DNA of 64,000 nt from Mycobacterium sp. Aquia_216 (GCF_026723865.1 NZ_CP113529.1:4278001-4342000); one strand, 5' to 3'; shown: positions 18,095-27,440, numbered from the stretch's first letter. Translations and numbers: made by a program. The notes: a model not told the origin generated them from the sequence alone.

Positions 18095-18289
18095 TCAGAC
18101 TGGCGCGCAATGCTATTCACGGCGGCTTCACGCCGACCCAGAACTCACCGACCACAGCCGGCCCCCTAGCCACCGCTCCAATATCGATGAGACACTTTTT
18201 GCCCAGTGCCAACGTGCCAGAACCCCTACTCGTGTCGCTACCGTACATGTACTCCGGCGAGCCATGTGCGGCCCCGAACGCCACCTGCC

Positions 18290-18463
18290 GAGATCGAGCT
18301 GCCCGATCCGAACATGAGTTGGCAAGACCAGCTGGTGATGTTGTCTCGATCGGTGCGCGAGGTGATGCTCAAGCATCCGACACGCGTCCCGATCATCGCC
18401 AACCACAGCCTCGACACGACGGCCGCCTACCGGGGTGCCGAGGTGGTGTGTGCCCCATGGTAA
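18290..18463 (+). pseudogene. TetR-family regulator, C-terminal remnant
   Basis: The frame ending at TAA 18461-18463 reads AEIELPDPNMSWQDQLVMLS, then RSVREVMLKHPTRVPIIANH, which resembles the ligand-binding domain of TetR proteins (the '...W.d.l..la...r..l..hP' helix). The upstream part of the frame is Cys/Arg/Thr-rich and not protein-like, and no helix-turn-helix half is found. It is probably a stump of a third TetR gene in this region. Confidence 0.45.
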
Positions 18464-18505
18464 CTTAAATTTAATCAAACATAGATTCAATAATGAGGCG
18501 ATCCG

Positions 18506-18859
18506 ATGATCGAGCCCGGGCCAAGTGCCGATGCTCTGCATCCACCTGGTGCGCGGACCGTAGATCCCGTCGACGACATCACCGGGGCTTGGCCTACCGT
18601 TGCACTGCACGAAGCGGGTTGTCGCAGCGGAGTCCGCGTGGCGTCGCTCACGAGCGAACTGATAAGCGTCGGCAAACCGGGATCGGCCGCGCGGTTGGCC
18701 CTCAGCTGTGAGGGTGCTGGGCCGGAAGTCCCACAGACCGCCATGGTCGAGTTGCCGTCCGGCGGTGCAATTGGTGTCACGCTTGGTTGCGAAGGCGAAG
18801 TGCGCTTCTACCAAGAGATCGCACCGGCCGTCGCCATCCGGGTGCCGGGGGTGCATTAG
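18506..18859 (+). CDS. Hypothetical 117-residue protein
   Basis: ATG at 18506 is preceded by GAGGCGATCCG, an acceptable ribosome binding site, and by an AT-rich stretch (18470-18495) that could hold a promoter. The product (MIEPGPSADALHPPG...AIRVPGVH) has ordinary amino acid composition, two Cys, and no signal peptide or membrane segment. I recognise no domain. It could be genuine or a decayed gene. Confidence 0.4.
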   Translation: MIEPGPSADALHPPGARTVDPVDDITGAWPTVALHEAGCRSGVRVASLTSELISVGKPGSAARLALSCEGAGPEVPQTAMVELPSGGAIGVTLGCEGEVRFYQEIAPAVAIRVPGVH

Positions 18860-19069
18860 GGCGCAAGGATGACCACCGGTCCTGGCTGTGGTGTTTCTCG
18901 GTGACTACCGCATGGACAAAACCCTCTTCCCACGCGACGCCACAGCTCCGGTCGCGGTTCGACTGGCAGGCAACGCGTTCGGGACCGCCGCTTGTCAACC
19001 TAGCTGTATACCTCGGCGGCTGCCTGTCGTTGGAGGATCGACGTCGGCAGGAACGAGAACTGGTGCCGA

Positions 19070-19735
19070 TTACGGTGTCGCGGCCGGTTTGGCACCTTCT
19101 GGGTAGGCGCCGAAAATCGTCAGACGAGCCATCTCCTCGATGAACGCCTCGGCGCTCGGTGGCGGACGGGTCGCGCCTTCAAACATCCACTCCCCAAAGA
19201 CCGCGATCGAGAACACCATCCCGAAGACCACCCGCGTCACGACCGCGGGGTCGAATGGACGGAATCCGCGCTCCACGATCTCGTCGTTCATGATGGCTTC
19301 GAACCTCTCGAGGAGCCGGCCCAGTTGCGGCGCCGACGCGGTGTCGGCGCTCAACGGTCCGCCCACGGCTCGGGCTCCGATCATTTCGTGGATCAGTCGC
19401 CTATTGGCTGAAAGCACGTCGTATACACCGCGATAAAAGTCATACATCTCCACGTAGACGCTTTTCATCCCGCGCGGCCGTGCGGCCCAGTCCGCTATAT
19501 ATTCGGAAACGAAGGTGTTGAACGGTGCCAGCACGGCCTCTTCGAAGAGCTTCGACTTGGATCCGAAGTGTCGGAAAATCATTGGCTCCGACACCGAGGC
19601 GGCCCGAGCGATTTCCCGCGTACTCGTGCCTGCGTAGCCACGCTCGGCAAACAATGCGCGCGCCGATTCCAGCAGCAGGCGCCTTCCTTCACCACGCGTC
19701 ACTGCCTGGCCGTTGACCTTTGGCTTACCGGGCAC
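19070..19735 (-). CDS. TetR-family transcriptional regulator
   Basis: The 221-residue product has an N-terminal helix-turn-helix: RRLLLESARALFAERGYAGT, STREIARAASVSEPMIFRHF, GSKSKLFEEAV. The C-terminal ligand domain ends with FGMVFSIAVFGEWMF and EEMARLTIFGAYPEGAKP. The frame is open upstream; the GTG at 19735 puts 17 residues before the first helix, the usual distance, while ATG 19807 is also possible. Neither has a strong ribosome binding site. It is followed on the same strand direction by nothing and preceded by the membrane protein gene at 19890-20669, whose upstream palindrome may be its target. Confidence 0.8.
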   Translation of the reverse strand: MPGKPKVNGQAVTRGEGRRLLLESARALFAERGYAGTSTREIARAASVSEPMIFRHFGSKSKLFEEAVLAPFNTFVSEYIADWAARPRGMKSVYVEMYDFYRGVYDVLSANRRLIHEMIGARAVGGPLSADTASAPQLGRLLERFEAIMNDEIVERGFRPFDPAVVTRVVFGMVFSIAVFGEWMFEGATRPPPSAEAFIEEMARLTIFGAYPEGAKPAATP

Positions 19736-19889
19736 GCCGCCATTTTCGCACTGACCGCTATCTTCCGGCGCCCGAATGTCGGCAGCCGCGTGTCGCGGAT
19801 TCCGCATCGCGATACCCGAGGTCCCAGTCAGGACAGGACGATCCAGGAGATGACCCTGATGGTCACCCACGGGATCGGCGACCGACGCG

Positions 19890-20669
19890 CTAAGCGAAGT
19901 AGTTCTCGTCAGGGTCTTCCCGCTGCGCTCGGATGGCCCGGAAGCAAAGGTTGCTCTGGATGATGATCCACAAGGTGAACAGCACGAATGGCGACCAGAA
20001 CACCAGGAGCCCGTTCCAGGCGAACGGACCGGTACGGGGCAGGAACGCAAACGCGCCCGCCTCGAACATGAACGTGATCCATAGCGAGCCATAGGCCCAC
20101 CACCGCGGGAAGGGATTGTTCTTGACCAGCTGCGTGGCTGGCCGCAGGGCGATCACAGTGACGGCGACCCAGGCGAAGATGTATGCCTGATCGGTCGTCG
20201 TCATCGTCAGAGACGCCAACTCGTGCATGAGAGTCGTCACCTCGGAATTCTTGCGCGGCGCCGTGTAGGCCGCCACACCCCACATCATTGGAGGCAGTGC
20301 CAGGTAGATCGACATCAATGCACCGCTGACCAGGGTGAGCCCGCTCCACACCTTCCAGCGCCCCGGTTCCACACGGGCCATCTGCGCGGCAAACACAGCC
20401 CAAATCGGCAGCATGAAGCAGCCGGTCCAGCTGCAGATGACCGCGCCCCACTTGATCTTGGTCCCGTTGGCCACGTACCACTGGGCCACCTGGTCGGCCG
20501 ACCATTGCGGGTTCTTCAGTGGGGCCTGCTGCAACAGGAGCACAAAGGCGAGGCCGTAGACGATGGCCAGAACGATGCCCCACCAGAGGATGGCACGCTG
20601 GCTCGCCAGGGAGAAGTGGCCGCGATTATCGACCGCGGTGTGTGGCGGCGATGCGGTAGATGACGTCAT
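19890..20669 (-). CDS. Multi-pass membrane protein, function unknown
   Basis: The 259-residue protein has about seven hydrophobic helices: ILWWGIVLAIVYGLAFVLLL, WGAVICSWTGCFMLPIWAVF, VWSGLTLVSGALMSIYLAL, AYIFAWVAVTVIAL, WWAYGSLWITFMFEAGAFAF and LVFWSPFVLFTLWIIIQSN. The ATG at 20669 has GAGAGGG 6 bases upstream and is preferred over the TTG at 20684. I know no function; similar proteins of about this length are common in mycobacteria near TetR genes and lipid or steroid enzymes. A TetR-type palindrome lies about 100 bases upstream, so it is probably repressor-controlled. Confidence 0.8.
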   Translation of the reverse strand: MTSSTASPPHTAVDNRGHFSLASQRAILWWGIVLAIVYGLAFVLLLQQAPLKNPQWSADQVAQWYVANGTKIKWGAVICSWTGCFMLPIWAVFAAQMARVEPGRWKVWSGLTLVSGALMSIYLALPPMMWGVAAYTAPRKNSEVTTLMHELASLTMTTTDQAYIFAWVAVTVIALRPATQLVKNNPFPRWWAYGSLWITFMFEAGAFAFLPRTGPFAWNGLLVFWSPFVLFTLWIIIQSNLCFRAIRAQREDPDENYFA

Positions 20670-20770
20670 GAATTGCCCTCTCAAACGATGCGATCAGTCG
20701 TGCTCGGCGTGGCGTGTCACATGCGACGCGCGATGTGCCCTGCTTCACAAACGGAACGATACCGGACCAT

Positions 20771-20786
20771 GATAACGATCGTTCGC
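20771..20786. promoter_or_regulatory. Copy of the GATCGTTCGC palindrome upstream of the membrane protein gene
   Basis: GATAACGATCGTTCGC keeps the AACGATCGTT core of the perfect palindrome at 1684-1699. It lies about 100 bases upstream of the membrane protein start and within 1 kb of the TetR gene at 19070-19735, making that protein the first candidate to bind all copies. Confidence 0.55.
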
Positions 20787-20943
20787 ATAGATTCGTCAAT
20801 AGCCCTCGCTGGTTGAACCGCGATGGGTAGTGCCTCTGGCCATTGTCGCCAGCGTCCGACGGGCCATGTTGGGCCGGGTTGTCCGGGAGTGCATTCGAAA
20901 CGCTCGTACGCTCCTGGAACTTGGCCGCATTAGGTGCGGGGTA

Positions 20944-21558
20944 TCAGTCGGCCGCTGTGTCCGATGCTCTCGGCGGGATCACGGTGTCGACGATCAGCGC
21001 CAGCTCGCGCCGATTCGGTGGTTCGCCGGTCAACAGGAAGTGGTGGTTGATCAGGGCGGGGCCGATACGCGCCGACAGCGGCGTCAGCGTGGCCGGGTCG
21101 ATGTCGCCGGCCTCGACGGCGGCGTGCAGGATCGAATCGACGATCTTGAGCCGCGGACGTACTACCGCGTCGGCGAAGATGGCGCGCATCTCGGGTTCGT
21201 GCAGCAGCTGATGCATGATGTCCAGGCCGGGAAAAGCGGTCTTGCCCGCCAACAGGTCGCGGTGAGAGGTGAACACCGTCAAAAGAGCCTCGCGCGCCGA
21301 GCGGCCGGACCGCGGTTCGGGCAGCGACGGCAGCGCGAAGACCAGCGCGGCATGCACCAGGTCGTGCTTGCTGCACCAGCGCCGGTACAGCGCGGCCTTG
21401 CCGGTCTGGGCGCGGGCCGCGATTCCTTCCATCGTCAGCCCGCCGTAGCCGACCTCGGCCAGCTCGGCCAACGTCGCCTGGTAGAGCGCGCGCTCGAGCA
21501 CCTCGCCCCGCCGACGGCTGCGGATACCGCTCGGCGTTGTTTCGGTGGCGTGCGGCAT
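20944..21558 (-). CDS. TetR-family transcriptional regulator
   Basis: The 204-residue protein has RRRGEVLERALYQATLAELAEVGYGG followed by LTMEGIAARAQTGKAALYRRW and CSKHDLVHAAL, a standard TetR helix-turn-helix at about 15-60. The C-terminal domain contains FPGLDIMHQLLHEPEMRAIF and PALINHHFLLTGEPP, as in the TetR_C group that includes mycobacterial Rv1255c-like regulators. ATG 21558 is favoured because earlier in-frame starts give a Cys/Arg-rich non-protein-like leader. TACTAT lies 8 bases upstream and could be the -10 of a short-leader transcript. A tandem repeat just upstream is a likely self-regulation site. Confidence 0.82.
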   Translation of the reverse strand: MPHATETTPSGIRSRRRGEVLERALYQATLAELAEVGYGGLTMEGIAARAQTGKAALYRRWCSKHDLVHAALVFALPSLPEPRSGRSAREALLTVFTSHRDLLAGKTAFPGLDIMHQLLHEPEMRAIFADAVVRPRLKIVDSILHAAVEAGDIDPATLTPLSARIGPALINHHFLLTGEPPNRRELALIVDTVIPPRASDTAAD

Positions 21559-21568
21559 CTGTCGATAG

Positions 21569-21608
21569 TAGGCGCACGCGTTCTCCAAAAATAGGCATAT
21601 GCGTTCTC
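21569..21608. promoter_or_regulatory. Tandem 17-bp direct repeat upstream of TetR gene, putative operator
   Basis: TAGGCGCACGCGTTCTC (21569-21585) and TAGGCATATGCGTTCTC (21592-21608) match at 14 of 17 positions with a 23-bp period, about two helical turns. They cover the probable promoter of the adjacent TetR gene, which suggests autoregulation by two dimers on one face of the DNA. Confidence 0.5.
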
Positions 21609-21913
21609 TCATTCGCCGCGGCCGCGCCGCGCTTTGACTCACGTCGCGCCCTATGGTTCGTGCGGCCAGAGCACACGTTCCTCGCCCGCGGTTTCGTTGT
21701 CGTAGATAACGATTGTCAAACATTCCGCCAGGTGCTCAGATTTGCTGGACCACTCCGAAAATGCTTGCTATCGGCGCTGACACTGGGAGATGCGGTTATC
21801 CCATCGTTGGCTTGCCGATGCGGCCGAGAGCAGACCGATACATACGTTACTTAGCCTCAGAATCCGTTGGGGCGAATGCCCGGACGGATTCTCCTGGGGG
21901 GACAGGTAACACC

Positions 21914-22750
21914 ATGAAAATGAAGCAAGTAATCGGCGGGTTAACTCTCGCCGGCGCCGTTGGCGCAGCGGCAATTGGGGTGGGAGCCGGCGTCGCGAAC
22001 GCCGATCCGGTATCGGCACCGCAGGCCCCTGGGCCCCATGAGCCGGGTGGACCCGCCAATCCTCCGCCCGGCGGTCCAGCCGGACCCGGCGGACCCGGCG
22101 GGCATGGGCCTGGCGGACCCGGCGAACACGGCCCCGGTGGACCGGGCGGGCCTGGCGGACCCGGCGAACACGGCCCCGGTGGACCGGGCGGACCCGGCGA
22201 ACACGGCCCCGGTGGACCGGGCGGGCCTGGCGGACCCGGCGAACACGGCCCCGGTGGACCGGGCGGACCCGGCGAACACGGCCCCGGTGGACCGGGCGGG
22301 CCTGGCGGACCCGGCGAACACGGCCCCGGTGGACCCGGCGGTCCCGGCCAACGCGGCCCGGGTGGACCCGGCGGTCCCGGCCAACGCGGCCCGGGTGGAC
22401 CCGGCGGATTCGGCGACCACGGACCAGGCGGCCCTGGCGGCCCCGGCGAACATGGGCCTGGCGGATTCGGCCCGGGAGGACCGGGTCAACATGGGCCGGG
22501 CGGACCCGGTGGACCATGGCACGGGGATGCCCAGCGCGGCTACTTCCACGGGGCCCCGTGGGGAGACGGGCAGGCACCGTGGGGAGCAGGCGAACCGCCG
22601 CGCCCGGCATGGAATCGACCGCTGCCCCCGCCCGGGGGTCGGTGGACAGGCGGCCCGATCAACTACTGGGGGTACCAAGAAACCCCCACGTGGAATCAGG
22701 GGTTCAACCAGTGGGGTATCAACTTCTTCGGAGTGTGGATCCCGCTGTAA
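21914..22750 (+). CDS. Secreted Gly/Pro-rich protein with collagen-like repeats
   Basis: The 278-residue product has a signal peptide (MKMKQVIGGLTLAGAVGAAA...GVANADP) with GGGGGACAGG upstream of the ATG. Residues about 45-200 are almost only Gly, Pro, His, Glu and a few Arg/Gln, in units such as GEHGPGGPGGPGGP. The C-terminus (~75 residues) is Trp/Tyr-rich and ends in NYWGYQETPTWNQGFNQWG, INFFGVWIPL. That tail and signal peptide resemble small mycobacterial wall proteins. The GPG units are collagen-like only in part, as Gly is not strictly every third residue. Long antisense and frame-shifted readings here are artefacts of the GC-rich repeat. Confidence 0.8.
   Translation: MKMKQVIGGLTLAGAVGAAAIGVGAGVANADPVSAPQAPGPHEPGGPANPPPGGPAGPGGPGGHGPGGPGEHGPGGPGGPGGPGEHGPGGPGGPGEHGPGGPGGPGGPGEHGPGGPGGPGEHGPGGPGGPGGPGEHGPGGPGGPGQRGPGGPGGPGQRGPGGPGGFGDHGPGGPGGPGEHGPGGFGPGGPGQHGPGGPGGPWHGDAQRGYFHGAPWGDGQAPWGAGEPPRPAWNRPLPPPGGRWTGGPINYWGYQETPTWNQGFNQWGINFFGVWIPL
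22124..22348 (+). repeat. 75-bp coding tandem repeat (three copies, each 42 + 33 bp)
   Basis: The word GAACACGGCCCCGG recurs at 22124, 22166, 22199, 22241, 22274 and 22316, with alternating steps of 42 and 33 bases, so the true period is 75 bp (25 residues). The copies are nearly identical in DNA, pointing to recent expansion. Looser units with other residues (QRGPGG, DHGPGG) follow to about 22510. Confidence 0.85.
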
Positions 22751-22765
22751 GGGGCGGCTTTTCAC

Positions 22766-22799
22766 GGTGCCCGCTGTGCTCGTTGGCGCAGCGGGCACC
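22766..22799 (+). terminator. Strong hairpin after the Gly/Pro-rich gene
   Basis: GGTGCCCGCTG (22766-22776) pairs perfectly with CAGCGGGCACC (22789-22799) around a 12-base loop, 15 bases after the stop codon. There is no U-tract, as is usual for mycobacterial hairpins. It separates this gene from the convergent methyltransferase. Confidence 0.6.
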
Positions 22800-22863
22800 G
22801 CGGGCAACCGTCATGGCGCGTGGCTAATCGACAGTTTCAACCCGGCTTAACGGCATCGCACAA

Positions 22864-23796
22864 TCAGTTCGCCAATACAGCGCTGTAGTAAACGGTGTCA
22901 GCGACCGACACGGAGTCATCACGCTGTGGAATCGCCTCAAGACCGTTGTCCGCCAACAGCTGGCGCATCGGTGTACCGACTGACCGCCATCCCAAGTTCT
23001 CCAGGTGAGCCGCGACGTCGCTGCGCTCCCCCTCGAAGCCAAGGTCGGTGAAGTCCAGCTCGAGGCCGTGCTCACGCCACTTTGCGCTGGCCTTGCGCAT
23101 CAGCTCCCGTGCGTGTTCCTTGTCGACCTGCGGCCCGTCCGGAGTGGCTTCGCAGGCCAGCTGGCTGCCCTCAGCGCTGAGCGCGGTGATGTTGTCCAGC
23201 AACGCATCCTGTGCCGCTGGCGGCAGATACCCGAAGAGCCCCTCGGCAATCCATGCGGTAGGCCGTGTCTTATCGAGACCGGCCTCGAGTAGAGCCGCCG
23301 GCCAGTCCTGCCGCAGATCGATGGCAACCGTGCGCAGATCGGCCTGCGGAACGGCACCCAGCCCGGCCAAGGTGGTGGTCTTGAACTCGATCACCTCGGG
23401 CTGGTCGATCTCGAATACCGTCATCTCATCGGGCCACTCCAGTCGGTAGGCACGGGCGTCAAGACCGGAGGCCAGGATCACGGCCTGACGGATCCCCGCC
23501 TGAGTCGCATCGCGAAAGAAGTTGTCGAAGAAGCGGGTTCGGGCGGCCATCGCGTCCGGCATGTGCCCGAGCTTCCAATTGGACTCGTCGTAGTCGACAT
23601 CCGCGGCGTCAATCTCGCCGTCGGTCCAGCGGGTGAAGAAGTCCACGCCGACGGCACGGACCAGGGGCTCGGCGAAGCGGTCCTCGATCACGGGGTTGTC
23701 GGCCTTCGTGGCGATCGCCCGGGCAGCCGCGACCATCGTGGCCGTCGCGCCCACGCTAGAGGCCAAATCCCAGGTGTCATTGTCTGTACGTGGCAT
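22864..23796 (-). CDS. SAM-dependent methyltransferase of the mycobacterial LCMT-like family
   Basis: The 310-residue protein belongs to the class I methyltransferase family expanded in mycobacteria and related to leucine carboxyl methyltransferase. Signature stretches are [57 protein letters not shown], and [18 protein letters not shown] binding is by the [11 protein letters not shown] loop and the acidic EIDQPEV end. The ATG at 23796 is chosen because the family start (MPRTDNDTW) is there and the upstream frame is not protein-like. Substrates for this family are unknown. Confidence 0.88.
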   Translation of the reverse strand: MPRTDNDTWDLASSVGATATMVAAARAIATKADNPVIEDRFAEPLVRAVGVDFFTRWTDGEIDAADVDYDESNWKLGHMPDAMAARTRFFDNFFRDATQAGIRQAVILASGLDARAYRLEWPDEMTVFEIDQPEVIEFKTTTLAGLGAVPQADLRTVAIDLRQDWPAALLEAGLDKTRPTAWIAEGLFGYLPPAAQDALLDNITALSAEGSQLACEATPDGPQVDKEHARELMRKASAKWREHGLELDFTDLGFEGERSDVAAHLENLGWRSVGTPMRQLLADNGLEAIPQRDDSVSVADTVYYSAVLAN

Positions 23797-23882
23797 GCGC
23801 CCTATTCTCCGATGTCGGCAATACGTTCGATATTTAGATAGTATAACAAAACCGCGCGGCCGCCGCTCGGTCGGTCTTCGAG

Positions 23883-25130
23883 CTAGCTTGCCGTCAGGAT
23901 GCGATATTGGGCCGCCATCTGTTGTTGCGCGTTGTCGAGCTGACGGGCAATCGTTTTGACGGTGTAGCGGCCCGCGGTGGCTAGACACCAGTAGCGGGGT
24001 ACGAGACCGTTGGATCCGGCGACTCGGGTGCAGCCGCTCTCGGGAAGACCGGGAACCGGCGAAGACACTTGTGCAGCAGGTGTTTTAGCGGCAAAGTCGC
24101 CGAAGGCCTGGGCGAGGGTCCGTGCGGCGGAGGGATCTTTTGTTTGGTAGACGGTGGTCAGGTTGACCGAAACATAGTCCACGCCGGCCGCGGAAAGCAG
24201 GGGCCCGGCCTGGACGGGATCGTCTTCGAGCTGCAGGGCAGCCGCCGGCGGATAGGCGGCCCCGGACATCGAAGTGACTTGGCCGGCTGGCGGCGGCAAG
24301 GTGCGAGCGACCAGGCCGGTGGGATCCAGTGCAAGCGTTGGGAACCCGGCGGGATCGGTCGGTACAAACGTATCGATGAGCGGCACCTGACGATCCAGCG
24401 CGTGCCCGGCGAGTTGGGCTTCACAGTCCGGGCCGGACGCGCAGCGCACGACCTGAACGAGCACGTAGGGGCCGTGCGCAGTAAGCACAGTCAGTTCACG
24501 CACGATCCCGGTTCCCTCCTGGAAGGTCAGCACCGTACCGTTGGCGTCGGGATGATTCGGAATCGGCAGCGGGCGTTCAGGTTCCGTCACGATCGGGGTG
24601 GCGCTGGGAATACGGGGCATATTCCTAGCCGCCGTAGTCATGTTCTGGGCCGCGTCGGATGCCACCGAAGGGTTGATGAATCGCAGCACGGTATTGCGCA
24701 GCGACATCTGCGGGTTCGGGCCCGGGCTTTGTCGCTCGGTGACGAACCCGACCACCAACGGCAAGTTGTAGGCGCCGCCGGCGATCGGCGGCCACGTCGC
24801 GCGCGACAGTCCATGGGCGTCGTCGATGACGGCCGCGCCGGACGAGACCGCACCGACCAGCGTGGGCTCGGTTTCCCAGGGCCCGACGACGTAGGCGGCC
24901 ATCCGTCGGCCTTCGACGAGTCGCCCGGCGTGTTCGGAGCCGGCGTTGCCCAGCGCGGGTTGCGGCACGACGGGATAGTTCCCGGGGTCGAGCCGGGAAG
25001 TGTTCACCGGCGCCGGAGAGTTGGATGGCGACTCGGACTCGCGGGTGGCGTCCCCGGCGGTGCTGTGGCTACAAGCCGCGAGCATCACCGCCAGTATTAT
25101 CGAGTTAGCCTGCAGTAGTTTGCTTTTCAT
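23883..25130 (-). CDS. Large mycobacterial lipoprotein (DUF7373-like)
   Basis: The 415-residue product has a lipoprotein signal with Cys at 20 (VMLAAC). The mature part begins with a Ser/Pro linker then [19 protein letters not shown] and [18 protein letters not shown], which are typical of a long mycobacterial lipoprotein family of about 400 residues. The C-terminal domain contains [27 protein letters not shown] with two Cys. No enzymatic motif is visible. It starts 12 bases after the stop of the small lipoprotein gene and is the third gene of the kinase operon. Confidence 0.75.
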   Translation of the reverse strand: MKSKLLQANSIILAVMLAACSHSTAGDATRESESPSNSPAPVNTSRLDPGNYPVVPQPALGNAGSEHAGRLVEGRRMAAYVVGPWETEPTLVGAVSSGAAVIDDAHGLSRATWPPIAGGAYNLPLVVGFVTERQSPGPNPQMSLRNTVLRFINPSVASDAAQNMTTAARNMPRIPSATPIVTEPERPLPIPNHPDANGTVLTFQEGTGIVRELTVLTAHGPYVLVQVVRCASGPDCEAQLAGHALDRQVPLIDTFVPTDPAGFPTLALDPTGLVARTLPPPAGQVTSMSGAAYPPAAALQLEDDPVQAGPLLSAAGVDYVSVNLTTVYQTKDPSAARTLAQAFGDFAAKTPAAQVSSPVPGLPESGCTRVAGSNGLVPRYWCLATAGRYTVKTIARQLDNAQQQMAAQYRILTAS

Positions 25131-25142
25131 CTCAGTCCGTGG

Positions 25143-25634
25143 CTAGGTCTGGCAGATTTTCCAGCCGTCTTCGAGTTTCAGCGGCAGGCTGACAGTGTGA
25201 GTGCCCATGGCTTCGTTTTGACCGTCAAACGTGACGACGGCGGTGTCACCGGTGATCGCGATCTTGGAGATGTTTTTGATTGTGGTGACACCGTTTTGGG
25301 CGCGGGCCTTCTTGACGTAATTCATCGCGGTGCCGCTGAATTGGGCCCGCATCGCGGTGCACATCAATTCCAAGTAGGCGTCCCAGTTCTGGGTGTTGTA
25401 CGCATCCTGAAACGCCATCAAGGTCTCGCGAATCTGATCCTCGGCAGAGGGGGCGGCCGAGGGGGCAGGTGGCGCTGCTGATGTGCCAGGCGGGGCTGCG
25501 GCGGTCATGGAAGTGGAGGCGCCGTTGCGTTGCGGCAGTGCGGAACCGCCGGTCACCGTTGTGCACGAAGCGGTCAGGAGAGAGGCCAGACCGATGGCGC
25601 ATAGGCGAGTAATGACCGGCGCGGAAGTGTTCAT
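25143..25634 (-). CDS. Small lipoprotein with SnoaL/DUF4878-like fold
   Basis: The 163-residue protein has lipoprotein Cys at 24 (LLTASC), an Ala/Pro/Ser linker, then a ~105-residue domain: EDQIRETLMAFQDAYNTQNWDAYLELMCTAMRAQF, ending with strands IAITGDTAVVTFDGQ and LKLEDGWKICQT. This is the cone-shaped SnoaL/NTF2-like pattern used in many mycobacterial wall lipoproteins. The ATG at 25634 follows GGGGGACATCG. It lies 19 bases downstream of the kinase gene, so the three genes probably form one transcript. Confidence 0.75.
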   Translation of the reverse strand: MNTSAPVITRLCAIGLASLLTASCTTVTGGSALPQRNGASTSMTAAAPPGTSAAPPAPSAAPSAEDQIRETLMAFQDAYNTQNWDAYLELMCTAMRAQFSGTAMNYVKKARAQNGVTTIKNISKIAITGDTAVVTFDGQNEAMGTHTVSLPLKLEDGWKICQT

Positions 25635-25653
25635 CGATGTCCCCCTTGTTCCG

Positions 25654-27360
25654 TCATTGTCGAGGCACCCTGTTGGCCGTGGCGTTGACCAATGCGGCGA
25701 CATCGGGCCTACCGCCAGCACGGCATTGGCGAATATCCACCAAAACGTTGCCGCGCACCAACATTCCGCGTTGGCACGATCCGGTGCCGCGCAGCGTCAC
25801 CGCCAGGGTCAACACTCCCGCGGTGGTCACGGGCTGGCCGAAGTCCCAGGTTTGCGCCGCGGTGCCTGGTTCGGTCACGGTGACCGATTTGCCGCCGCAC
25901 ATTTCGAATTGAGCGCGCAGAGCGACAAGGGCTCTGCCTGCCTTCTCACCGGGAAAGGCGATGACCGCTTGGGTGACACTGTCTTGCCAGGCCGGTTCGT
26001 TCATGCCCCGCAACGTTTGTACGGCCACCCCCGTGTAGCCGTTTTGCTCGTACACACTCTGCTGTGCGGGCTCCCAGGCGCCCACACATTGCGGGTTGTC
26101 GAGGGTCGCGGAGTCATCGAGCAGGCTGGCGCTATCACTCTCGAGCACCAGCGGATCCCCATTCGCTGCGACCGGAAGCTGGGCCGCGGACAGCAAAATG
26201 GCGCGTAGTTGAGCGGGGGCGACGTTGGTGGCCGGCGGCCCCTGAGGCGATGCAGACGCCACCGGTGATCCGGAGCCCTGGCCGGCCTCAGGACGAGGGT
26301 CGGCGGGATCGGGCCAGGCCAGCACGGTGATCGTGGCGACCAACAGCACCACGCCGGCCAGCGCGGCGGCGATCAGGCTGCGCCGGCGCCGACGCGGTGT
26401 GGCCGACGGCGGAGGCCCGGGCGGTGCCGGCCAGGCGGACGCCGTCGGCGGCCGTCGGTGCCACGTCTGCGGGTAGGAGTTGACCTCGCCACTGGGTGTG
26501 GGCGGCAGCGGCGCGTAGCGGGTGGGATCGCGCAGCGCCGACACGGCGGCGTCCGCAAGCGCGCCCGCCGACGCGAACCGGGCGGCGGGATCTTTTGCCA
26601 TCGCGACCGCAATCACGTGATCGAGGCCGGGCGGCAGCGAAGGCACCGCGTCGCTGGCCCGGGGCGGGGGCTGGAACAAGTGGGCCATCATCACGGCCGC
26701 GGCCCCGTTGGTGGCCGCAAAGGGTGTGTTGCCCGTGAGTAGCCGATACAGGGTGCACCCCAAAGAATAGATGTCGACCCGGCCGTCGATGGGTGCATTG
26801 GACAGCACCTCAGGCGCGGCGTAGCCGACGGTGGCCAGCACCGCTCCCGTGGCGGTCAGCCCCACGTCGTCGAGGGCGCGCGCAATCCCGAAATCGCCCA
26901 GCAGAACCCGCTCGTCGGGGCCGACGGAGCCGGACAGCAAAAAGTTGCCAGGTTTGACGTCGCGGTGGATGACGTGGTTCGAATGGGCGAAATCGAGCGC
27001 CTTGGCCACCTGCGTGATGATGTGGACGGCACGGTGCGGGGTCATTGTTCCGTCACACAGCGCAGCCTCGGCGTCCGTGCCGTCGACGAACTGCATCGCA
27101 ATCCACAGTTGGCCGTCGTCGGTTTGTCCGCGGGTGTAAACCGACACGATCTGAGGGTGTTGCAGGGCCGCCGCGGTGTCGGCCTCGCGGATGAAGCGCG
27201 CCCGAAAATCCCGATCGCGCGACAGCTCGGCCGACAGCACTTTGAGCGCGACTTGGCGGGGCAGGGTGGGATCGGCGGCCAAATAGACCGAGCCCATGCC
27301 CCCACTGCCCAGCACCGCCTGGACGCGGTAACCGCAGACCAGGGACCCGATTGCCAGCAC
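25654..27360 (-). CDS. PknH-like transmembrane Ser/Thr protein kinase
   Basis: The 568-residue protein has an N-terminal kinase domain (about 11-275) with the Gly loop GSGGMGSVY (18-26), ATP-binding Lys40, catalytic HRDVKPGN (132-139), DFG (156-158) and APE (182-184), so all key residues are present. A Pro-rich juxtamembrane segment and RRRRR precede one membrane helix (about 329-349). The outer region (about 385-568) is the PknH sensor-type domain with paired Cys ([30 protein letters not shown]) that form disulphides in PknH. PknH itself controls wall lipid and embCAB expression through EmbR; no embR is nearby. Two lipoprotein genes follow on the same strand. Confidence 0.9.
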   Translation of the reverse strand: MLAIGSLVCGYRVQAVLGSGGMGSVYLAADPTLPRQVALKVLSAELSRDRDFRARFIREADTAAALQHPQIVSVYTRGQTDDGQLWIAMQFVDGTDAEAALCDGTMTPHRAVHIITQVAKALDFAHSNHVIHRDVKPGNFLLSGSVGPDERVLLGDFGIARALDDVGLTATGAVLATVGYAAPEVLSNAPIDGRVDIYSLGCTLYRLLTGNTPFAATNGAAAVMMAHLFQPPPRASDAVPSLPPGLDHVIAVAMAKDPAARFASAGALADAAVSALRDPTRYAPLPPTPSGEVNSYPQTWHRRPPTASAWPAPPGPPPSATPRRRRRSLIAAALAGVVLLVATITVLAWPDPADPRPEAGQGSGSPVASASPQGPPATNVAPAQLRAILLSAAQLPVAANGDPLVLESDSASLLDDSATLDNPQCVGAWEPAQQSVYEQNGYTGVAVQTLRGMNEPAWQDSVTQAVIAFPGEKAGRALVALRAQFEMCGGKSVTVTEPGTAAQTWDFGQPVTTAGVLTLAVTLRGTGSCQRGMLVRGNVLVDIRQCRAGGRPDVAALVNATANRVPRQ

Positions 27361-27440
27361 CCAACAACCCTACGGTCCGAGAGCCGACACCGACGAGGTT
27401 TTCATCCGTGAACGGCTGCTCCTTCGTTCAGCCCGGGCAG

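Noticed and set aside
22124..22348. Possible CRISPR array
   Set aside because: The repeats alternate 42 and 33 bases with no unique spacers and lie inside a coding frame; no cas genes are present.
21768..22610. Long minus-strand and second plus-strand frames over the Gly/Pro-rich gene
   Set aside because: They arise from the GC-rich tandem repeat, which lacks stops in several frames. Only the frame from 21914 has a signal peptide and ribosome binding site.
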